Shown in pieces: positions 49,107-58,867 of a DNA stretch of 64,000 bases. Both the position numbers and the translations under genes were made by a program. Source of the stretch: Streptomyces sp. CB02009 (GTDB taxonomy: Bacteria; Actinomycetota; Actinomycetes; Streptomycetales; Streptomycetaceae); the NCBI RefSeq assembly GCF_001905825.1, contig NZ_LIVV01000004.1, positions 186,001 through 250,000 of the forward strand, given 5' to 3'. The notes under the pieces are model-generated. The model was not told the DNA's origin and did no database searches. It saw only the letters and a program-made list of their open reading frames with translations. Positions within the stretch are counted from its first letter, which is position 1, and each line of letters begins with the position of its first letter.

Positions 49107-51701
49107 CTAGCGGCCCGCCGGCCCCACGATCAGGCCGTCCTCGAAGCGGTCCACCCGGACCGTGTCACCGTCCTGGACCTCGCCCGCGAGGATCTCCTTG
49201 GCGAGCCGGTCGCCGATCGCCGTCTGGATGAGGCGGCGCAGCGGCCTGGCGCCGTACGCCGGGTCGTTGCCCTCCTCGGCGAGCCACTCCAGGGCCTCCG
49301 GGGTGACGTCCAGGGTGAGCCGCCGCTCGGCGAGCCGCCGGCCGAGCCGGTCGATCTGGAGCCGGGCGATCCGGCCCAGCTCGGCCCGGTCGAGGGCGGA
49401 GAAGACCACCAGGTCGTCGAGCCGGTTGAGGAACTCCGGCTTGAAACTGGCCCTGACGACATCGAGGACCTGCTGCCTCTTCACGTCCGCGGGGGTCAGC
49501 GGGTCGACCAGGTACTGGCTGCCCAGGTTCGACGTGAGGATCAGGATGGTGTTGCGGAAGTCCACCGTCCGGCCCTGCCCGTCGGTGAGCCGCCCGTCGT
49601 CCAGGACCTGGAGCAGGACGTCGAAGACCTCCGGGTGCGCCTTCTCCACCTCGTCGAGCAGGACCACGCTGTACGGGCGGCGGCGGACCGCCTCCGTGAG
49701 CTGGCCGCCCTCCTCGTACCCGACGTAGCCGGGAGGCGCGCCGACCAGCCGGGCGACGCTGTGCTTCTCGCCGTACTCCGACATGTCGATGCGGATCATG
49801 GCCCGCTCGTCGTCGAAGAGGAAGTCCGCGAGCGCCTTCGCCAGCTCCGTCTTGCCGACACCCGTGGGGCCGAGGAAGAGGAAGGAGCCGGTGGGGCGGT
49901 CGGGGTCGGCGATGCCCGCGCGGGTGCGGCGCACGGCGTCGGAGACGGCCTGGACGGCCTCGGACTGGCCGATCAGCCGCCGGCCGAGCTCGTCCTCCAT
50001 GCGCAGCAGCTTCTGCGTCTCGCCCTCCAGGAGGCGGCCGGCGGGGATGCCGGTCCAGGCGCCGACGACGTCCGCGATGTCGTCGGGGCCGACCTCCTCC
50101 TTGACCATGGTGTCCTTGGCGGACTCCTGCTGGGCCTCGGCCTCGCTCGCCTCCTCCAGCTCCCGCTCCAGGGCCGGGATCTCCCCGTAGAGCAGCTTGG
50201 AGGCGGTGTCGAAGTCGCCGTCGCGCTGGGCGCGCTCGGCGCGGCCCCGGGTCTCGTCGAGGCGCTCCTTCAGCTCGCCGACCCGGTTGAGGGACTGCTT
50301 CTCGCGCTCCCAGCGGGCGGTCAGGCCGCGCAGCTCCTCCTCGCGGTCGGCGAGGTCGCGCCGCAGCTTCTCCAGGCGCTGCCTGCTGCCCGCGTCGGTC
50401 TCGTTCTTGAGGGCCAGCTCCTCCATGCGGAGCCGGTCGACCGAGCGCTGGAGCTCGTCGATCTCGACCGGCGAGGAGTCGATCTCCATGCGGAGCCGGC
50501 TCGCGGCCTCGTCGACGAGGTCGATCGCCTTGTCGGGGAGGAAGCGGGAGGTGATGTACCGGTCGGAGAGGGTCGCGGCGGCCACCAGCGCGGAGTCGTT
50601 GATCTGCACCTTGTGGTGGGCCTCGTACCGGCCCTTGAGGCCGCGGAGGATCGCGATGGTGTCCTCGACCGTGGGCTCGGCGACGAGGACCTGCTGGAAG
50701 CGGCGCTCCAGGGCGGGGTCCTTCTCGATCCGCTCGCGGTACTCGTCGAGGGTCGTCGCGCCGACCATGCGGAGCTCGCCGCGGGCCAGCATGGGCTTGA
50801 GCATGTTGCCCGCGTCCATGGCGGAGTCGCCGCCCGCGCCCGCGCCGACGACCGTGTGCAGCTCGTCGATGAAGGTGATGATCTGGCCGTCGCTCGCCTT
50901 GATCTCGGAGAGCACGGTCTTCAGGCGCTCCTCGAACTCGCCGCGGTACTTGGCGCCGGCGACCATCGCGCCGAGGTCGAGCGAGACCAGCCGCTTGTTC
51001 TTCAGCGACTCGGGTACGTCGCCCTTCACGATCCGCTGGGCGAGGCCCTCGACGACGGCGGTCTTGCCGACGCCGGGCTCACCGATGAGGACCGGGTTGT
51101 TCTTGGTGCGGCGGGACAGCACCTGCACGACGCGGCGGATCTCGTGGTCGCGGCCGATGACCGGGTCCAGCTTGCCCTCGCGCGCGGCGGCGGTGAAGTC
51201 CGTGCCGAACTTCTCCAGCGCCTTGTACTGCCCCTCCGGGTCGGGTGTGGTCACCCGGCGTCCTCCCCTGCTCTTCTCGAACGCGTCGAGCAGCTTCGAA
51301 GCGCTCGCGCCCTGCGCGTCGAGGATCTCACCGGCCTGGCCGCCCTTGGCCGCGATCGCGACGAGGAAGTGCTCGGTGGACAGGTAGTCGTCGCCGAGCT
51401 CCTTGGCCTGCCGGTCGGCGTCGGCGATCACGGCGAGGAACTCGCGGCTGGGCTGCGGGGGCGCGACCGTGGACCCGGTGACGCTCGGCAGGGCGGCGAG
51501 CAGCCGCTCCGCGCCGGAGCGCACGACGGCCTGGTCGGCGTCGACGGCGACGAGCAGGTCGGTGATGTTCTCGTTCTCCTGACCGGTGAGCAGCGCGAGC
51601 AGCAGGTGCGCGGGGGTCAGGTCGGCGTGCCCCTCGGACACGGCGCGGCTGCTGGCCGCGTTGATCGCGTCCCGGCTCCGGTTGGTCAGTTCGGCGTCCA
51701 C
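49107..51701 (-). CDS. clpB: ClpB disaggregase
   Basis: 864 residues. AAA+ unfoldase that with DnaK/DnaJ/GrpE resolubilises aggregates. N domain residues 1-145, first nucleotide domain with GEPGVGKT (207-214) and [11 protein letters not shown], coiled-coil M domain (about residues 395-520), second nucleotide domain with [10 protein letters not shown], Walker [16 protein letters not shown] and the sensor loop [12 protein letters not shown]-terminal oligomerisation domain. There is no ClpP-binding loop, so it is not a protease partner. A HAIR operator about 65 bases upstream places it in the HspR regulon. Large open frames on the opposite strand are shadows. Confidence 0.98.
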   Translation of the reverse strand: MDAELTNRSRDAINAASSRAVSEGHADLTPAHLLLALLTGQENENITDLLVAVDADQAVVRSGAERLLAALPSVTGSTVAPPQPSREFLAVIADADRQAKELGDDYLSTEHFLVAIAAKGGQAGEILDAQGASASKLLDAFEKSRGGRRVTTPDPEGQYKALEKFGTDFTAAAREGKLDPVIGRDHEIRRVVQVLSRRTKNNPVLIGEPGVGKTAVVEGLAQRIVKGDVPESLKNKRLVSLDLGAMVAGAKYRGEFEERLKTVLSEIKASDGQIITFIDELHTVVGAGAGGDSAMDAGNMLKPMLARGELRMVGATTLDEYRERIEKDPALERRFQQVLVAEPTVEDTIAILRGLKGRYEAHHKVQINDSALVAAATLSDRYITSRFLPDKAIDLVDEAASRLRMEIDSSPVEIDELQRSVDRLRMEELALKNETDAGSRQRLEKLRRDLADREEELRGLTARWEREKQSLNRVGELKERLDETRGRAERAQRDGDFDTASKLLYGEIPALERELEEASEAEAQQESAKDTMVKEEVGPDDIADVVGAWTGIPAGRLLEGETQKLLRMEDELGRRLIGQSEAVQAVSDAVRRTRAGIADPDRPTGSFLFLGPTGVGKTELAKALADFLFDDERAMIRIDMSEYGEKHSVARLVGAPPGYVGYEEGGQLTEAVRRRPYSVVLLDEVEKAHPEVFDVLLQVLDDGRLTDGQGRTVDFRNTILILTSNLGSQYLVDPLTPADVKRQQVLDVVRASFKPEFLNRLDDLVVFSALDRAELGRIARLQIDRLGRRLAERRLTLDVTPEALEWLAEEGNDPAYGARPLRRLIQTAIGDRLAKEILAGEVQDGDTVRVDRFEDGLIVGPAGR

Positions 51702-51765
51702 GTGCGGTGCTCCTCCTGGGTTGCTTCGGGTCCTCTCCCTTTATGACTCCTCCAGGGTACACAAA

Positions 51766-51786
51766 GTTGAGTCGATCGCGCTCAAG
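51766..51786. promoter_or_regulatory. HAIR element (HspR operator) upstream of clpB
   Basis: GTTGAGT-N7-GCTCAAG, two mismatches to CTTGAGT-N7-ACTCAAG, between clpB and the divergent oxidoreductase gene. Confidence 0.85.
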
Positions 51787-51811
51787 GTGTCGAACGGAGC
51801 TCCGCCCCGGG

Positions 51812-51817
51812 TAGTTT
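51812..51817 (+). promoter_or_regulatory. Candidate -10 box, leaderless transcript
   Basis: TAGTTT, six bases before ATG 51824; the HAIR element lies about 25 bases further upstream, in reach of this promoter too. Confidence 0.45.
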
Positions 51818-51823
51818 CCGTGC

Positions 51824-52228
51824 ATGGCGACCGATCCGAGGAACCCCTCCGACTCGTACCTCAGCTTCTGGCGCGAGTACCACATGTGCACCCTGACCAC
51901 CCCGCGCCCGGACGGCACTCCGCACGTCGTGGCGGTGGGCGTCACCTACGACCCCGAGGGCGGATACGCCCGGGTCATCACCAACAAGCACAGCCGCAAG
52001 GTCGCCAACGTCCTGGCGGCGGGCGCGGACGGCGCGCGGGTGGCGGTCTGCCAGGTCGACAAGGGCCGCTGGGCCACCCTGGAGGGCGTCGCGCACATCC
52101 GTACCGAGCCGGAGGTCGTCGCGGACGCGGTGGGGCGCTACGCGGAGCGCTACGGGCGCACGCCGGCCGAGAACCCGGACCGGGTGGTCATCGAGATCGC
52201 CCTGACGCGGGCGATGGGACGCGCCTGA
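51824..52228 (+). CDS. PPOX-type F420/flavin-dependent oxidoreductase
   Basis: 134 residues. Split-barrel fold with the start YLSFWREYHMCTLTTPRPDGTPHVVAVGVTYD, GGYARVITNKHSRKVANV and a C-terminal VVIEIALTRAMGRA. Members of this actinobacterial family bind F420 or heme/FMN and include biliverdin reductases; cofactor cannot be decided from sequence alone. Divergent from clpB with the shared HAIR element between them, so weak heat-shock control is possible. Terminated by the 18-base stem at 52258-52302, shared with the convergent Rieske-like gene. Confidence 0.88.
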   Translation: MATDPRNPSDSYLSFWREYHMCTLTTPRPDGTPHVVAVGVTYDPEGGYARVITNKHSRKVANVLAAGADGARVAVCQVDKGRWATLEGVAHIRTEPEVVADAVGRYAERYGRTPAENPDRVVIEIALTRAMGRA

Positions 52229-52257
52229 GGGAAGGGCCCCCGGCCGTACGGGGGCAG

Positions 52258-52302
52258 CACAGCGGCGCCATCGCGTTTCAGGTCCGCGATGGCGCCGCTG
52301 TG
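52258..52302. terminator. Bidirectional terminator
   Basis: CACAGCGGCGCCATCGCG pairs perfectly with CGCGATGGCGCCGCTGTG, loop of nine, between the convergent oxidoreductase and Rieske-like genes. Confidence 0.85.
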
Positions 52303-52344
52303 TGGGGGAAGTGCCGGAGCGATCTACAACGACGGGGGAATCGC

Positions 52345-52665
52345 TCAGGCACTGCGGGGGGTGGCGGTGATGGTCTCGGGCTCGATCAGCTGGTGGTCCC
52401 GCTGGTCGAGGTTGACGAAGATCATGCCGTACCGGATGGCACAGCGGATGGGCTGCGGGGCGCCGCGGGGACGGCGGAGGCAGCGGTAGGCGCGGACGTC
52501 CTCGTCCTGCTCCCGTGCCACCACGATCGGCTCTCCGAAGAGGGTGATCTTCAGCGCGTCGCCACGGTGGGGGATTGCCGTGGCGAGGTCGACGAAGTGC
52601 CACCCGGACCGGTAGGCCGAAGCCATCTCCCGGCGGAACCTGGGGTCGTCCGGCGGCACGGTCAC
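52345..52665 (-). CDS. Rieske-like protein lacking cluster ligands
   Basis: 106 residues from GTG 52665, which overlaps the stop of the EPSWES-peptide gene as GTGA. The sequence follows the Rieske [2Fe-2S] fold of ring-hydroxylating dioxygenase alpha subunits (SGWHFVDLATAI, GDALKITLFGEPIVVAREQ, DVRAYRCLRRPRGAPQPIRC, GMIFVNLD), but CxH has become CLR and the second CxxH is missing, so it cannot hold a classical cluster. It is too small to be an oxygenase. I infer a binding, carrier or redox-thiol role acting on or with the peptide encoded just upstream. Length matches no named family that I know. Confidence 0.65.
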   Translation of the reverse strand: MTVPPDDPRFRREMASAYRSGWHFVDLATAIPHRGDALKITLFGEPIVVAREQDEDVRAYRCLRRPRGAPQPIRCAIRYGMIFVNLDQRDHQLIEPETITATPRSA

Positions 52666-52925
52666 GCCCCCGCACCCCTGGACGTGATCTCCCACGACGG
52701 TTCGTAGGGAGCGGCGCGTACGACGTCCCTGGGCGAGCTCTCCCACGAGGGTTCGCCGGGCCCGGCCACCACGTCGTGTGCCGGGGTGCTCTCCCACGAG
52801 GGCTCGTCCGGCCCTGCCACGGAATGCGCCGGGGTGCTCTCCCACGAGGGCTCGCCGACGGCGAGTGCGCCGAGAGCAGCCGCCGCAACGGCTATGGCGC
52901 TAAGTGCACGAACCATCCTGGTCAT
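52662..52925 (-). CDS. Secreted EPSWES-repeat peptide (possible precursor)
   Basis: 87 residues from ATG 52925, which has AGGTGGAG seven bases upstream. A signal peptide (residues 1-22, hydrophobic Ala/Leu/Val run, likely cut after ALA) is followed by four copies of EPSWE(S/I)(T/S), spaced 16-17 residues: EPSWESTPAH, EPSWESTPAH, EPSWESSPRD, EPSWEITSRG, separated by short Val/Gly/Asp/Pro linkers. No cysteine, one Trp per repeat. The pattern is that of a multi-core secreted peptide. Coupled by GTGA to the Rieske-like gene; divergent from a LuxR/TrmB-type regulator. Not assignable to a known family by me; could also be a simple secreted structural peptide. Confidence 0.7.
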   Translation of the reverse strand: MTRMVRALSAIAVAAAALGALAVGEPSWESTPAHSVAGPDEPSWESTPAHDVVAGPGEPSWESSPRDVVRAAPYEPSWEITSRGAGA

Positions 52926-53053
52926 GGCCGATCTCCACCTCTTTTGATCACTACCTCCCCCCCGCGAGTAAGACGATGGCTCACTCCCGCCCCTTTCCAC
53001 CAGCCAACCCGGGCATCATGTTCCTGTAATTCATGACCCTGAGGGGGGTGCAA

Positions 53054-54037
53054 ATGAGGCGAGAATGCGACGAGTCCGGTCATAAGCACAGTCACGGTGA
53101 ACTATGCGACGTGGGCAAGGAGCTCTATGCGAGTGCGCTCCGCACCGGCCGCATAGCCCGCGCGGACGCCGAAGCCGCCCCCTGCCTGAGGGAACTCTCC
53201 CTCCTGCACCCGGACCCGGACGACAGCCAGTGCCTGCGTCCCGTTCCGCCGTCGATCGCGCTCAACCAGCTCGTGCACCCCATCGAGCAGGAGATACAGG
53301 TCCGACGCCAGCACGCGATAGCCCTCGCGGACGCTTTCGAGCCGTTCATGGCGATCCACACCCAGGACCCCTCCGGCGCCCAGGCCATCACGGTCCTCGA
53401 AGGCCTCAGCGTCATCAACGCCGCCCTCGACCGCGCCATCAACGAGTGCACCGAGGAACTCCTCACCATCCAGCCCGGCAGCGGCCGCCGCCCCGAGACC
53501 CTCGAAGCCGCCCTGCGCCGCATGGAGCCGCTGCTCGACCGCGGCGTCCGGATGCGCACGCTCTACCAGCACACGGCACGCCACCATCCCGCCACGCTGG
53601 CCTACGTCGAACGCGTCGCGCCGTACGGGCTCGAACTGCGCACCCTCGAGGAGATCGTCGACCGGCTGATCATCGTCGACCGCAAGGTCGCCTTCGTTCC
53701 CGCGCGCAGCGACCGCCAGGTCGCCCTCGAACTCCGCCACGAGGGCCTCGTCCAGTACCTCGTCGGCGTCTTCGACCAGTTCTGGCTGCACGGCGTGCCG
53801 TGGGAGGACGAGATCCCGTACAGCCCCTCCGTGGACGGCATCGGCGGCGTCCAGCGCTCCATCGCCAAACTCCTCGTCGAGGGCCATGTCGACGAGGCCA
53901 TCGCCCGCCGCCTCGGCATGAACGTGCGCACCTGCCGCGCCCACATCGCCAAGCTCGCCGCCGCCCTCGGCAGCGGCAGCCGGGCCCAGCTCGGCTACCT
54001 GATCGCGCAGTCGGGCATCCTCGAGGGAGACAACTGA
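53054..54037 (+). CDS. LuxR/TrmB-like transcription regulator
   Basis: 327 residues from ATG 53054 with GAGGGGGG upstream. A His-rich start (GHKHSHGELCDVGKELYASALRTGRI) reads like a winged-helix N-domain, residues 60-240 are all-helical (LNQLVHPIEQEIQVRRQHAIALADAFEPFMAI), and the C-terminus carries a LuxR-type helix-turn-helix GHVDEAIARRLGMNVRTCRAHIAKL. Similar orphan regulators sit near small secreted-peptide operons in streptomycetes. It is divergent from the EPSWES-peptide operon, with an intergenic region of 128 bases, so is the best candidate regulator. Target DNA not recognised. Confidence 0.8.
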   Translation: MRRECDESGHKHSHGELCDVGKELYASALRTGRIARADAEAAPCLRELSLLHPDPDDSQCLRPVPPSIALNQLVHPIEQEIQVRRQHAIALADAFEPFMAIHTQDPSGAQAITVLEGLSVINAALDRAINECTEELLTIQPGSGRRPETLEAALRRMEPLLDRGVRMRTLYQHTARHHPATLAYVERVAPYGLELRTLEEIVDRLIIVDRKVAFVPARSDRQVALELRHEGLVQYLVGVFDQFWLHGVPWEDEIPYSPSVDGIGGVQRSIAKLLVEGHVDEAIARRLGMNVRTCRAHIAKLAAALGSGSRAQLGYLIAQSGILEGDN

Positions 54038-54081
54038 CCACCCAGACACCTGACCAGCGTCGAACGGGACAACTCACCGCC

Positions 54082-54555
54082 GTGTACGTACAGATCGACC
54101 TCGACGGGCCCGCCGGGACCCTTCGCGTCTCCGGGCACGACCTACCCACCGTGGAGCTCGTACGGGCCCCCGGGGCCCGCCCCGACACCCATACGCCGAT
54201 CGGCACCCGCAAGCCCGCCCTGCTCGCCCTGACGGTGGCCGGGGAACCCGCCGTCATCAAGCCGGCCCGCGCCCGGCTGCTGCGCCGCTCCTACCGGGTG
54301 GACGTCCGCGTCGACGGCGTCCGCTACCGGCTCGTCCCCAGCTCGCACGTGGACAGCCAGCTGACCCGGAACGGGAAGGCGCTCGGCACCCTGGAGTCCC
54401 AGGGGGACGGCAAGGTGTACGCCGACTGGGACCCGGCCGCCTCCCCCACCCCGCTCGACCACGCCGTCGGCACCGCCCTCGCCGCCGCGTTCGGCACCGG
54501 GGCCGCGCCGTGGTGGGAGACGCTCGGCGACATCGTGGCGGAGCTCATCCCGTAG
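54082..54555 (+). CDS. Hypothetical protein
   Basis: 157 residues from GTG 54082 (VYVQIDLDGPAGTLRVSGHD); no better start codon lies between it and the preceding stop 45 bases upstream, and the ribosome binding site is weak, so translation may depend on the upstream regulator gene. Mostly beta-sheet-like sequence (TPIGTRKPALLALTVAGEPAVIKPARARLLRRSYRVDVRVDG) and an amphipathic C-terminus (APWWETLGDIVAELIP). Cytoplasmic. No domain recognised. The good terminator at 54578 ends this unit. Confidence 0.7.
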   Translation: MYVQIDLDGPAGTLRVSGHDLPTVELVRAPGARPDTHTPIGTRKPALLALTVAGEPAVIKPARARLLRRSYRVDVRVDGVRYRLVPSSHVDSQLTRNGKALGTLESQGDGKVYADWDPAASPTPLDHAVGTALAAAFGTGAAPWWETLGDIVAELIP

Positions 54556-54577
54556 CCCGGCGGTCCCGTACACGCGG

Positions 54578-54609
54578 GAAGCCCCCTCCACGACCGTGGA
54601 AGGGGCTTC
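54578..54609. terminator. Bidirectional terminator before hspR
   Basis: GAAGCCCCCTCCACG pairs with CGTGGAAGGGGCTTC (one mismatch), located between the convergent gene at 54555 and hspR. Confidence 0.85.
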
Positions 54610-54657
54610 ACGCGTCCAGGGGACGCCCGGCGCGGGGCCGGGCCGCCGGACGGGGGC

Positions 54658-55101
54658 CTACTCGCCGCGCTTCGGACGCCAGACCACCAGCGCGCTCGCC
54701 TGCTGCACATCCGTGTACGGCACCAGATCGCGCCGGTACGAGGCGTGCACCTGGGCCTCGCGCTGCCGCATCGCCGCCGCCGCGCCGTCGACGGCCGCCG
54801 ACAGCTCCGCGATCCGGCTCTGCAGCGCCGCGACCTGGTTCTCCAGCTCGATGATGCGCTTGATCCCGGCCAGGTTGATGCCCTCGTCCTGCGACAGCTG
54901 CTGCACCTGGCGGAGCAGCTCGATGTCACGGGCCGAGTAGCGCCGGCCACGGCCCGCCGTGCGGTCCGGGGAGACCAGACCGAGGCGGTCGTACTGACGG
55001 AGGGTCTGCGGGTGCAGACCGGAGAGCTGGGCCGCCACCGAGATGACGTACACCGGCGACTCGTCGGTCAGTTCGTACGGATTGCGTCGGCGCCCGTCCA
55101 C
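54658..55101 (-). CDS. hspR: HspR, MerR-family heat-shock repressor
   Basis: 147 residues from GTG 55101 with GGGAG about nine bases upstream. MerR helix-turn-helix and wing: VYVISVAAQLSGLHPQTLRQYDRLGLVSPDRTAGRGRRYSARDIELL, a coiled-coil helix (INLAGIKRIIELENQVAALQSRIAEL) and a C-terminal tail. It binds HAIR elements together with DnaK as co-repressor and shuts off its own operon and clpB. Last gene of dnaK-grpE-dnaJ-hspR, four bases after dnaJ. Both HAIR sites in the window are its expected targets. Confidence 0.97.
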   Translation of the reverse strand: MDGRRRNPYELTDESPVYVISVAAQLSGLHPQTLRQYDRLGLVSPDRTAGRGRRYSARDIELLRQVQQLSQDEGINLAGIKRIIELENQVAALQSRIAELSAAVDGAAAAMRQREAQVHASYRRDLVPYTDVQQASALVVWRPKRGE

Positions 55102-55105
55102 CGGG

Positions 55106-56287
55106 TCACGCTCCCTTCGCGGCCTGGAACAGCTCCGCCCGGGGGTCCTCGGAGGCGGTCGCCTCGCGATAGGTCTCCAGGGCGTCACGTGCCTTGTCGT
55201 CCAGCTCCTTCGGCACCGCGACCTCGACCGTCACGAGCAGGTCGCCGCGCGTGCCGTCCTTGCGGACCGCGCCCTTGCCCCGGGCGCGCATGGTCCGGCC
55301 GTTCGGAGTGCCCGCGGGCAGCTTGAGGGTGACCGCGGGGCCGCCGAGGGTCGGCACCTTGATCTCGCCGCCGAGCGCCGCCTCCGCGAAGGAGACCGGC
55401 ACGGTGACGGTGAGGTTGTCGTCCTTGCGGCCGAAGACCGGGTGGGTGTCGACGTGCACCACGACGTACAGGTCGCCGTTCTGCCCGCCGCGCTCCCCCG
55501 GCGCTCCCTTGCCGCGCAACCGGATCTTCTGGTTGTCGGAGACACCGGCCGGGATGCGGACCTGCATGGTGCGGGAGGACTTGGCCCGGCCGCTGCCCTT
55601 GCAGACCTCGCAGGGGTTCTCGGCGATGAGGCCGCGGCCCTTGCAGTCCACACAGGGGTCGGTGAGCGAGAAGCCGCCGCCGCTGCCGCGCGAGACCTGT
55701 CCGGTGCCGACGCAGGTCGGGCACACCCGGGGCGTGCCGTTCTTGTCGCCGGTGCCCGAACACGCCGTGCACGGCTGCTGGCTGGACATCCGCAGCGGTA
55801 CGGTCGCGCCCTCGATGGCCTCGGTGAAGCTGAGCGTCACCTCGGACTCGATGTCCTGGCCGCGCCGCGGCTGGGTGCGGGGGCCCGCACCGGCGCCGCG
55901 GTTGAACAGACCGCCGAAGACGTCCCCGATGCCGCCGCCACCGCCGCCGAAGCCGCCGCCCGCGCCGCCCTGGGTGCCTCCGAAGAGGTCACCCAGGTCG
56001 AAGTTGAACGAGCCGCCCGCCCCGGGGCCGCCGGCCCGGAAGCCGCCGTTCCCGAAGAGGGCGCGGGCCTCGTCGTACTCCTTGCGCTTCTTGGCGTCGC
56101 CGAGGATGTCGTTCGCCTCGGAGATCTCCTTGAAGCGCTCCTCGGCCTTGGCGTCGTTCTTGTTGGCGTCCGGGTGGTTCTCGCGGGCGAGCTTCCGGTA
56201 CGCCTTCTTGATCTCGGCCTCGGTGGCGTCCTTGGGGACGCCGAGAACCTTGTAGTAGTCCTTCTCGACGAAGTCCTTCGTGCTCAT
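55106..56287 (-). CDS. dnaJ: DnaJ co-chaperone
   Basis: 393 residues. J domain with [29 protein letters not shown], Gly/Phe-rich region from residue 80, four zinc-finger repeats ([32 protein letters not shown]) and two C-terminal substrate domains. It delivers clients to DnaK and stimulates its ATPase. The J-domain HPD triad is intact. It starts 57 bases after grpE in the same operon and ends four bases before hspR. Confidence 0.98.
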   Translation of the reverse strand: MSTKDFVEKDYYKVLGVPKDATEAEIKKAYRKLARENHPDANKNDAKAEERFKEISEANDILGDAKKRKEYDEARALFGNGGFRAGGPGAGGSFNFDLGDLFGGTQGGAGGGFGGGGGGIGDVFGGLFNRGAGAGPRTQPRRGQDIESEVTLSFTEAIEGATVPLRMSSQQPCTACSGTGDKNGTPRVCPTCVGTGQVSRGSGGGFSLTDPCVDCKGRGLIAENPCEVCKGSGRAKSSRTMQVRIPAGVSDNQKIRLRGKGAPGERGGQNGDLYVVVHVDTHPVFGRKDDNLTVTVPVSFAEAALGGEIKVPTLGGPAVTLKLPAGTPNGRTMRARGKGAVRKDGTRGDLLVTVEVAVPKELDDKARDALETYREATASEDPRAELFQAAKGA

Positions 56288-56344
56288 CGACGTCCCTCCT
56301 TCCGGACTGCTCCGGGGTCTGTCACCGCTGTGCGGTCGGTCGCG

Positions 56345-56998
56345 CTACCCCTCCTCGGGGGCACCGCTCTCCTCGTCCGTGGACGACTTCGCGTCGTCCT
56401 TGGCCGGTGCCGCGCCCGGCTGGGGCTCGGCGACGGCCACGCGGGCGGGCCGGATGGTCCGCTCGCCGATCCGGTACCCCGGCTGCAGGATCGCCACGCA
56501 CGTCGTCTCGGTGACGTCCGGCGCGTACGAGTGCATCAGGGCCTCGTGGATCGTCGGGTCGAAGGGCTCGCCCTCCTTGCCGAACTGCTGCAGACCCATC
56601 TTGGCGACGACGGTCTCCAGCGATTCGGCCACCGACTTGAACCCGCCCACGAGCTCGCCGTGGTCCCGGGCCCGGCCGACGTCGTCGAGCACCGGGAGCA
56701 GGTCGCTCAGGAGGCCCGCGACGGCGATCTCCTTGACCGTGACCCGGTCCCGCTCCACGCGGCGGCGGTAGTTCTGGTACTCGGCCTGGAGCCGCTGGAG
56801 GTCCGCGGTGCGCTCCTCGAGCGCCTTGCGGGCCTGGTCCAGCTGCGCCAGCAGAGCCACGTCAGTAGCGTCCCCGGCCGGGGCCGCCCCCTCCGCCTTG
56901 TCGGCGGAGGCGGCGGCAGCGGCGGTCTCGGGCTCCTCGGGCGTGCCGTCGGCGGGGACTTCGGGCTTCTCCTCGAAGCCCGGGGTCTCCTCAGACAT
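56345..56998 (-). CDS. grpE: GrpE nucleotide exchange factor
   Basis: 217 residues. Acidic, Ala/Glu/Pro-rich disordered N-terminus (residues 1-45), long coiled-coil helix (LLAQLDQARKALEERTADLQRLQAEYQNYRRRVERDRV), then the beta domain (PFDPTIHEALMHSYAPDVTETTCVAILQPGYRIGERTIRPA). Releases ADP from DnaK. The ATG overlaps the dnaK stop by one base (TGATG). Acidic C-terminal tail. Confidence 0.97.
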   Translation of the reverse strand: MSEETPGFEEKPEVPADGTPEEPETAAAAASADKAEGAAPAGDATDVALLAQLDQARKALEERTADLQRLQAEYQNYRRRVERDRVTVKEIAVAGLLSDLLPVLDDVGRARDHGELVGGFKSVAESLETVVAKMGLQQFGKEGEPFDPTIHEALMHSYAPDVTETTCVAILQPGYRIGERTIRPARVAVAEPQPGAAPAKDDAKSSTDEESGAPEEG

Positions 56999-58845
56999 CA
57001 GGCAGCGCCGCCCTTCGGCTTGTCCTCGTCCACGATCTCGGCGTCGACGACGTCGTCGTCGGCCTGAGCCTGCTGGCCGGCGCCGGCGTCGCCGCCCGCG
57101 GCCTGCGCGCCCTGGGCGTCGGCGTAGAGCGCCTGGCCGAGCTTCTGGGAGACGGCCGCGACCTTCTCGGTGGCGGTGCGGATCTCGGCGGTGTCCTCGC
57201 CCTTGAGCTTGTCCTTCAGCTCGACGAGCGCGGCCTCGACCTCGGCCTTGACGTCACCGGGGACCTTGTCCTCGTTGTCCTTGAGGAACTTCTCGGTCTG
57301 GTAGACGAGCTGCTCGCCCTGGTTGCGGGACTCGGCGGCCTCGCGGCGGCGGTGGTCCTCGTCCGCGTACTGCTCGGCCTCCTGGCGCATGCGGTCGACC
57401 TCGTCCTTCGGCAGCGAGGAGCCGCCGGTGACGGTCATCTTCTGCTCCTTGCCCGTGCCCAGGTCCTTCGCGGTCACGTGCATGATGCCGTTGGCGTCGA
57501 TGTCGAAGGCGACCTCGATCTGCGGGACGCCACGCGGGGCCGGCGGCAGACCGGTCAGCTCGAACATGCCGAGCTTCTTGTTGTACGCCGCGATCTCGCG
57601 CTCGCCCTGGTAGACCTGGATCTGCACGGACGGCTGGTTGTCCTCGGCCGTCGTGAAGATCTCGGACCGCTTGGTCGGGATCGTGGTGTTGCGCTCGATG
57701 AGCTTGGTCATGATGCCGCCCTTGGTCTCGATGCCGAGGGACAGCGGGGTCACGTCGAGGAGCAGGACGTCCTTGACCTCACCCTTGAGGACACCGGCCT
57801 GGAGCGCGGCGCCGATGGCGACGACCTCGTCCGGGTTGACGCCCTTGTTGGCGTCCTGACCGCCGGTCAGCTCCTTGACGAGCTCGGCGACGGCCGGCAT
57901 ACGGGTCGAACCACCGACGAGAACGACGTGGTCGATCTCGGAGAGGTTGATGCCCGCGTCCTTGATGACGTTGTGGAACGGCACCTTGCAGCGGTCGAGC
58001 AGGTCCGAGGTCAGCTGCTGGAACTGGGCCCGGGTGAGCTTCTCGTCCAGGTGCAGCGGGCCCTCGGCGGAGGCCGTGATGTACGGCAGGTTGATGGAGG
58101 TCTCGGTCGAGGACGAGAGCTCGATCTTCGCCTTCTCCGCGGCCTCGCGGAGACGCTGGAGAGCCATCTTGTCCTTGGCCAGGTCCACGCCGTGGCCGTT
58201 CTGGAACTGCGTCACCAGGTAGTCGACGACGCGCTGGTCCCAGTCGTCGCCACCGAGGTGGTTGTCACCGTTGGTGGCCTTCACCTCGACGACGCCGTCG
58301 CCGATCTCCAGGAGGGACACGTCGAAGGTGCCGCCACCGAGGTCGAAGACGAGGATCGTCTGGTCGTCCTTGTCGAGGCCGTACGCGAGGGCGGCCGCGG
58401 TCGGCTCGTTGACGATGCGCAGGACGTTGAGGCCCGCGATCTCACCGGCCTCCTTGGTGGCCTGGCGCTCCGAGTCGTTGAAGTAGGCCGGAACGGTGAT
58501 GACCGCGTCAACGACCTTCTCGCCCAGGTAGGCCTCGGCGTCGCGCTTCAGCTTCTGCAGGATGAAGGCGCTCATCTGCTGCGGGTTGAAGTTCTTGCCG
58601 TCGATCTCGATCTTCCAGTCGGTGCCCATGTGGCGCTTGACCGACCGGATGGTCCTGTCGACGTTGGTGACGGCCTGACGCTTGGCCACCTCGCCGACGA
58701 GCACCTCGCCGTTCTTCGCGAAGGCGACGACGGACGGCGTGGTCCTGGCGCCCTCGGCGTTGGTGATGACGGTGGGCTCGCCGCCTTCCAGAACGCTGAC
58801 GACGGAGTTAGTCGTGCCCAGGTCGATGCCGACCGCACGTGCCAT
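56998..58845 (-). CDS. dnaK: DnaK (Hsp70)
   Basis: 615 residues from ATG 58845 with GGAGGA nine bases upstream (an upstream GTG frame is not translated naturally). Nucleotide-binding domain with [46 protein letters not shown] and [13 protein letters not shown]; substrate domain with [14 protein letters not shown]; Gln/Ala-rich lid and the conserved [11 protein letters not shown] tail. Central chaperone and co-repressor for HspR. A perfect HAIR operator sits 22 bases upstream of the ATG, overlapping the promoter or leader. First gene of dnaK-grpE-dnaJ-hspR. Confidence 0.99.
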   Translation of the reverse strand: MARAVGIDLGTTNSVVSVLEGGEPTVITNAEGARTTPSVVAFAKNGEVLVGEVAKRQAVTNVDRTIRSVKRHMGTDWKIEIDGKNFNPQQMSAFILQKLKRDAEAYLGEKVVDAVITVPAYFNDSERQATKEAGEIAGLNVLRIVNEPTAAALAYGLDKDDQTILVFDLGGGTFDVSLLEIGDGVVEVKATNGDNHLGGDDWDQRVVDYLVTQFQNGHGVDLAKDKMALQRLREAAEKAKIELSSSTETSINLPYITASAEGPLHLDEKLTRAQFQQLTSDLLDRCKVPFHNVIKDAGINLSEIDHVVLVGGSTRMPAVAELVKELTGGQDANKGVNPDEVVAIGAALQAGVLKGEVKDVLLLDVTPLSLGIETKGGIMTKLIERNTTIPTKRSEIFTTAEDNQPSVQIQVYQGEREIAAYNKKLGMFELTGLPPAPRGVPQIEVAFDIDANGIMHVTAKDLGTGKEQKMTVTGGSSLPKDEVDRMRQEAEQYADEDHRRREAAESRNQGEQLVYQTEKFLKDNEDKVPGDVKAEVEAALVELKDKLKGEDTAEIRTATEKVAAVSQKLGQALYADAQGAQAAGGDAGAGQQAQADDDVVDAEIVDEDKPKGGAA

Positions 58846-58867
58846 TTCGATTCCTCCAGCTGACGTA

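Noticed and set aside
48912-51746. 944-codon open frame opposite clpB
   Set aside because: ClpB motifs on the minus strand are unequivocal and the antisense frame has no protein-like composition.
52662-52925. Graspetide or other named class for the EPSWES peptide
   Set aside because: No ATP-grasp ligase, radical SAM enzyme, lanthipeptide synthase or methyltransferase gene is adjacent, and the precursor has a classical secretion signal.
57352-58863. 503-codon open frame opposite dnaK
   Set aside because: dnaK is unambiguous; the frame is a shadow of it.
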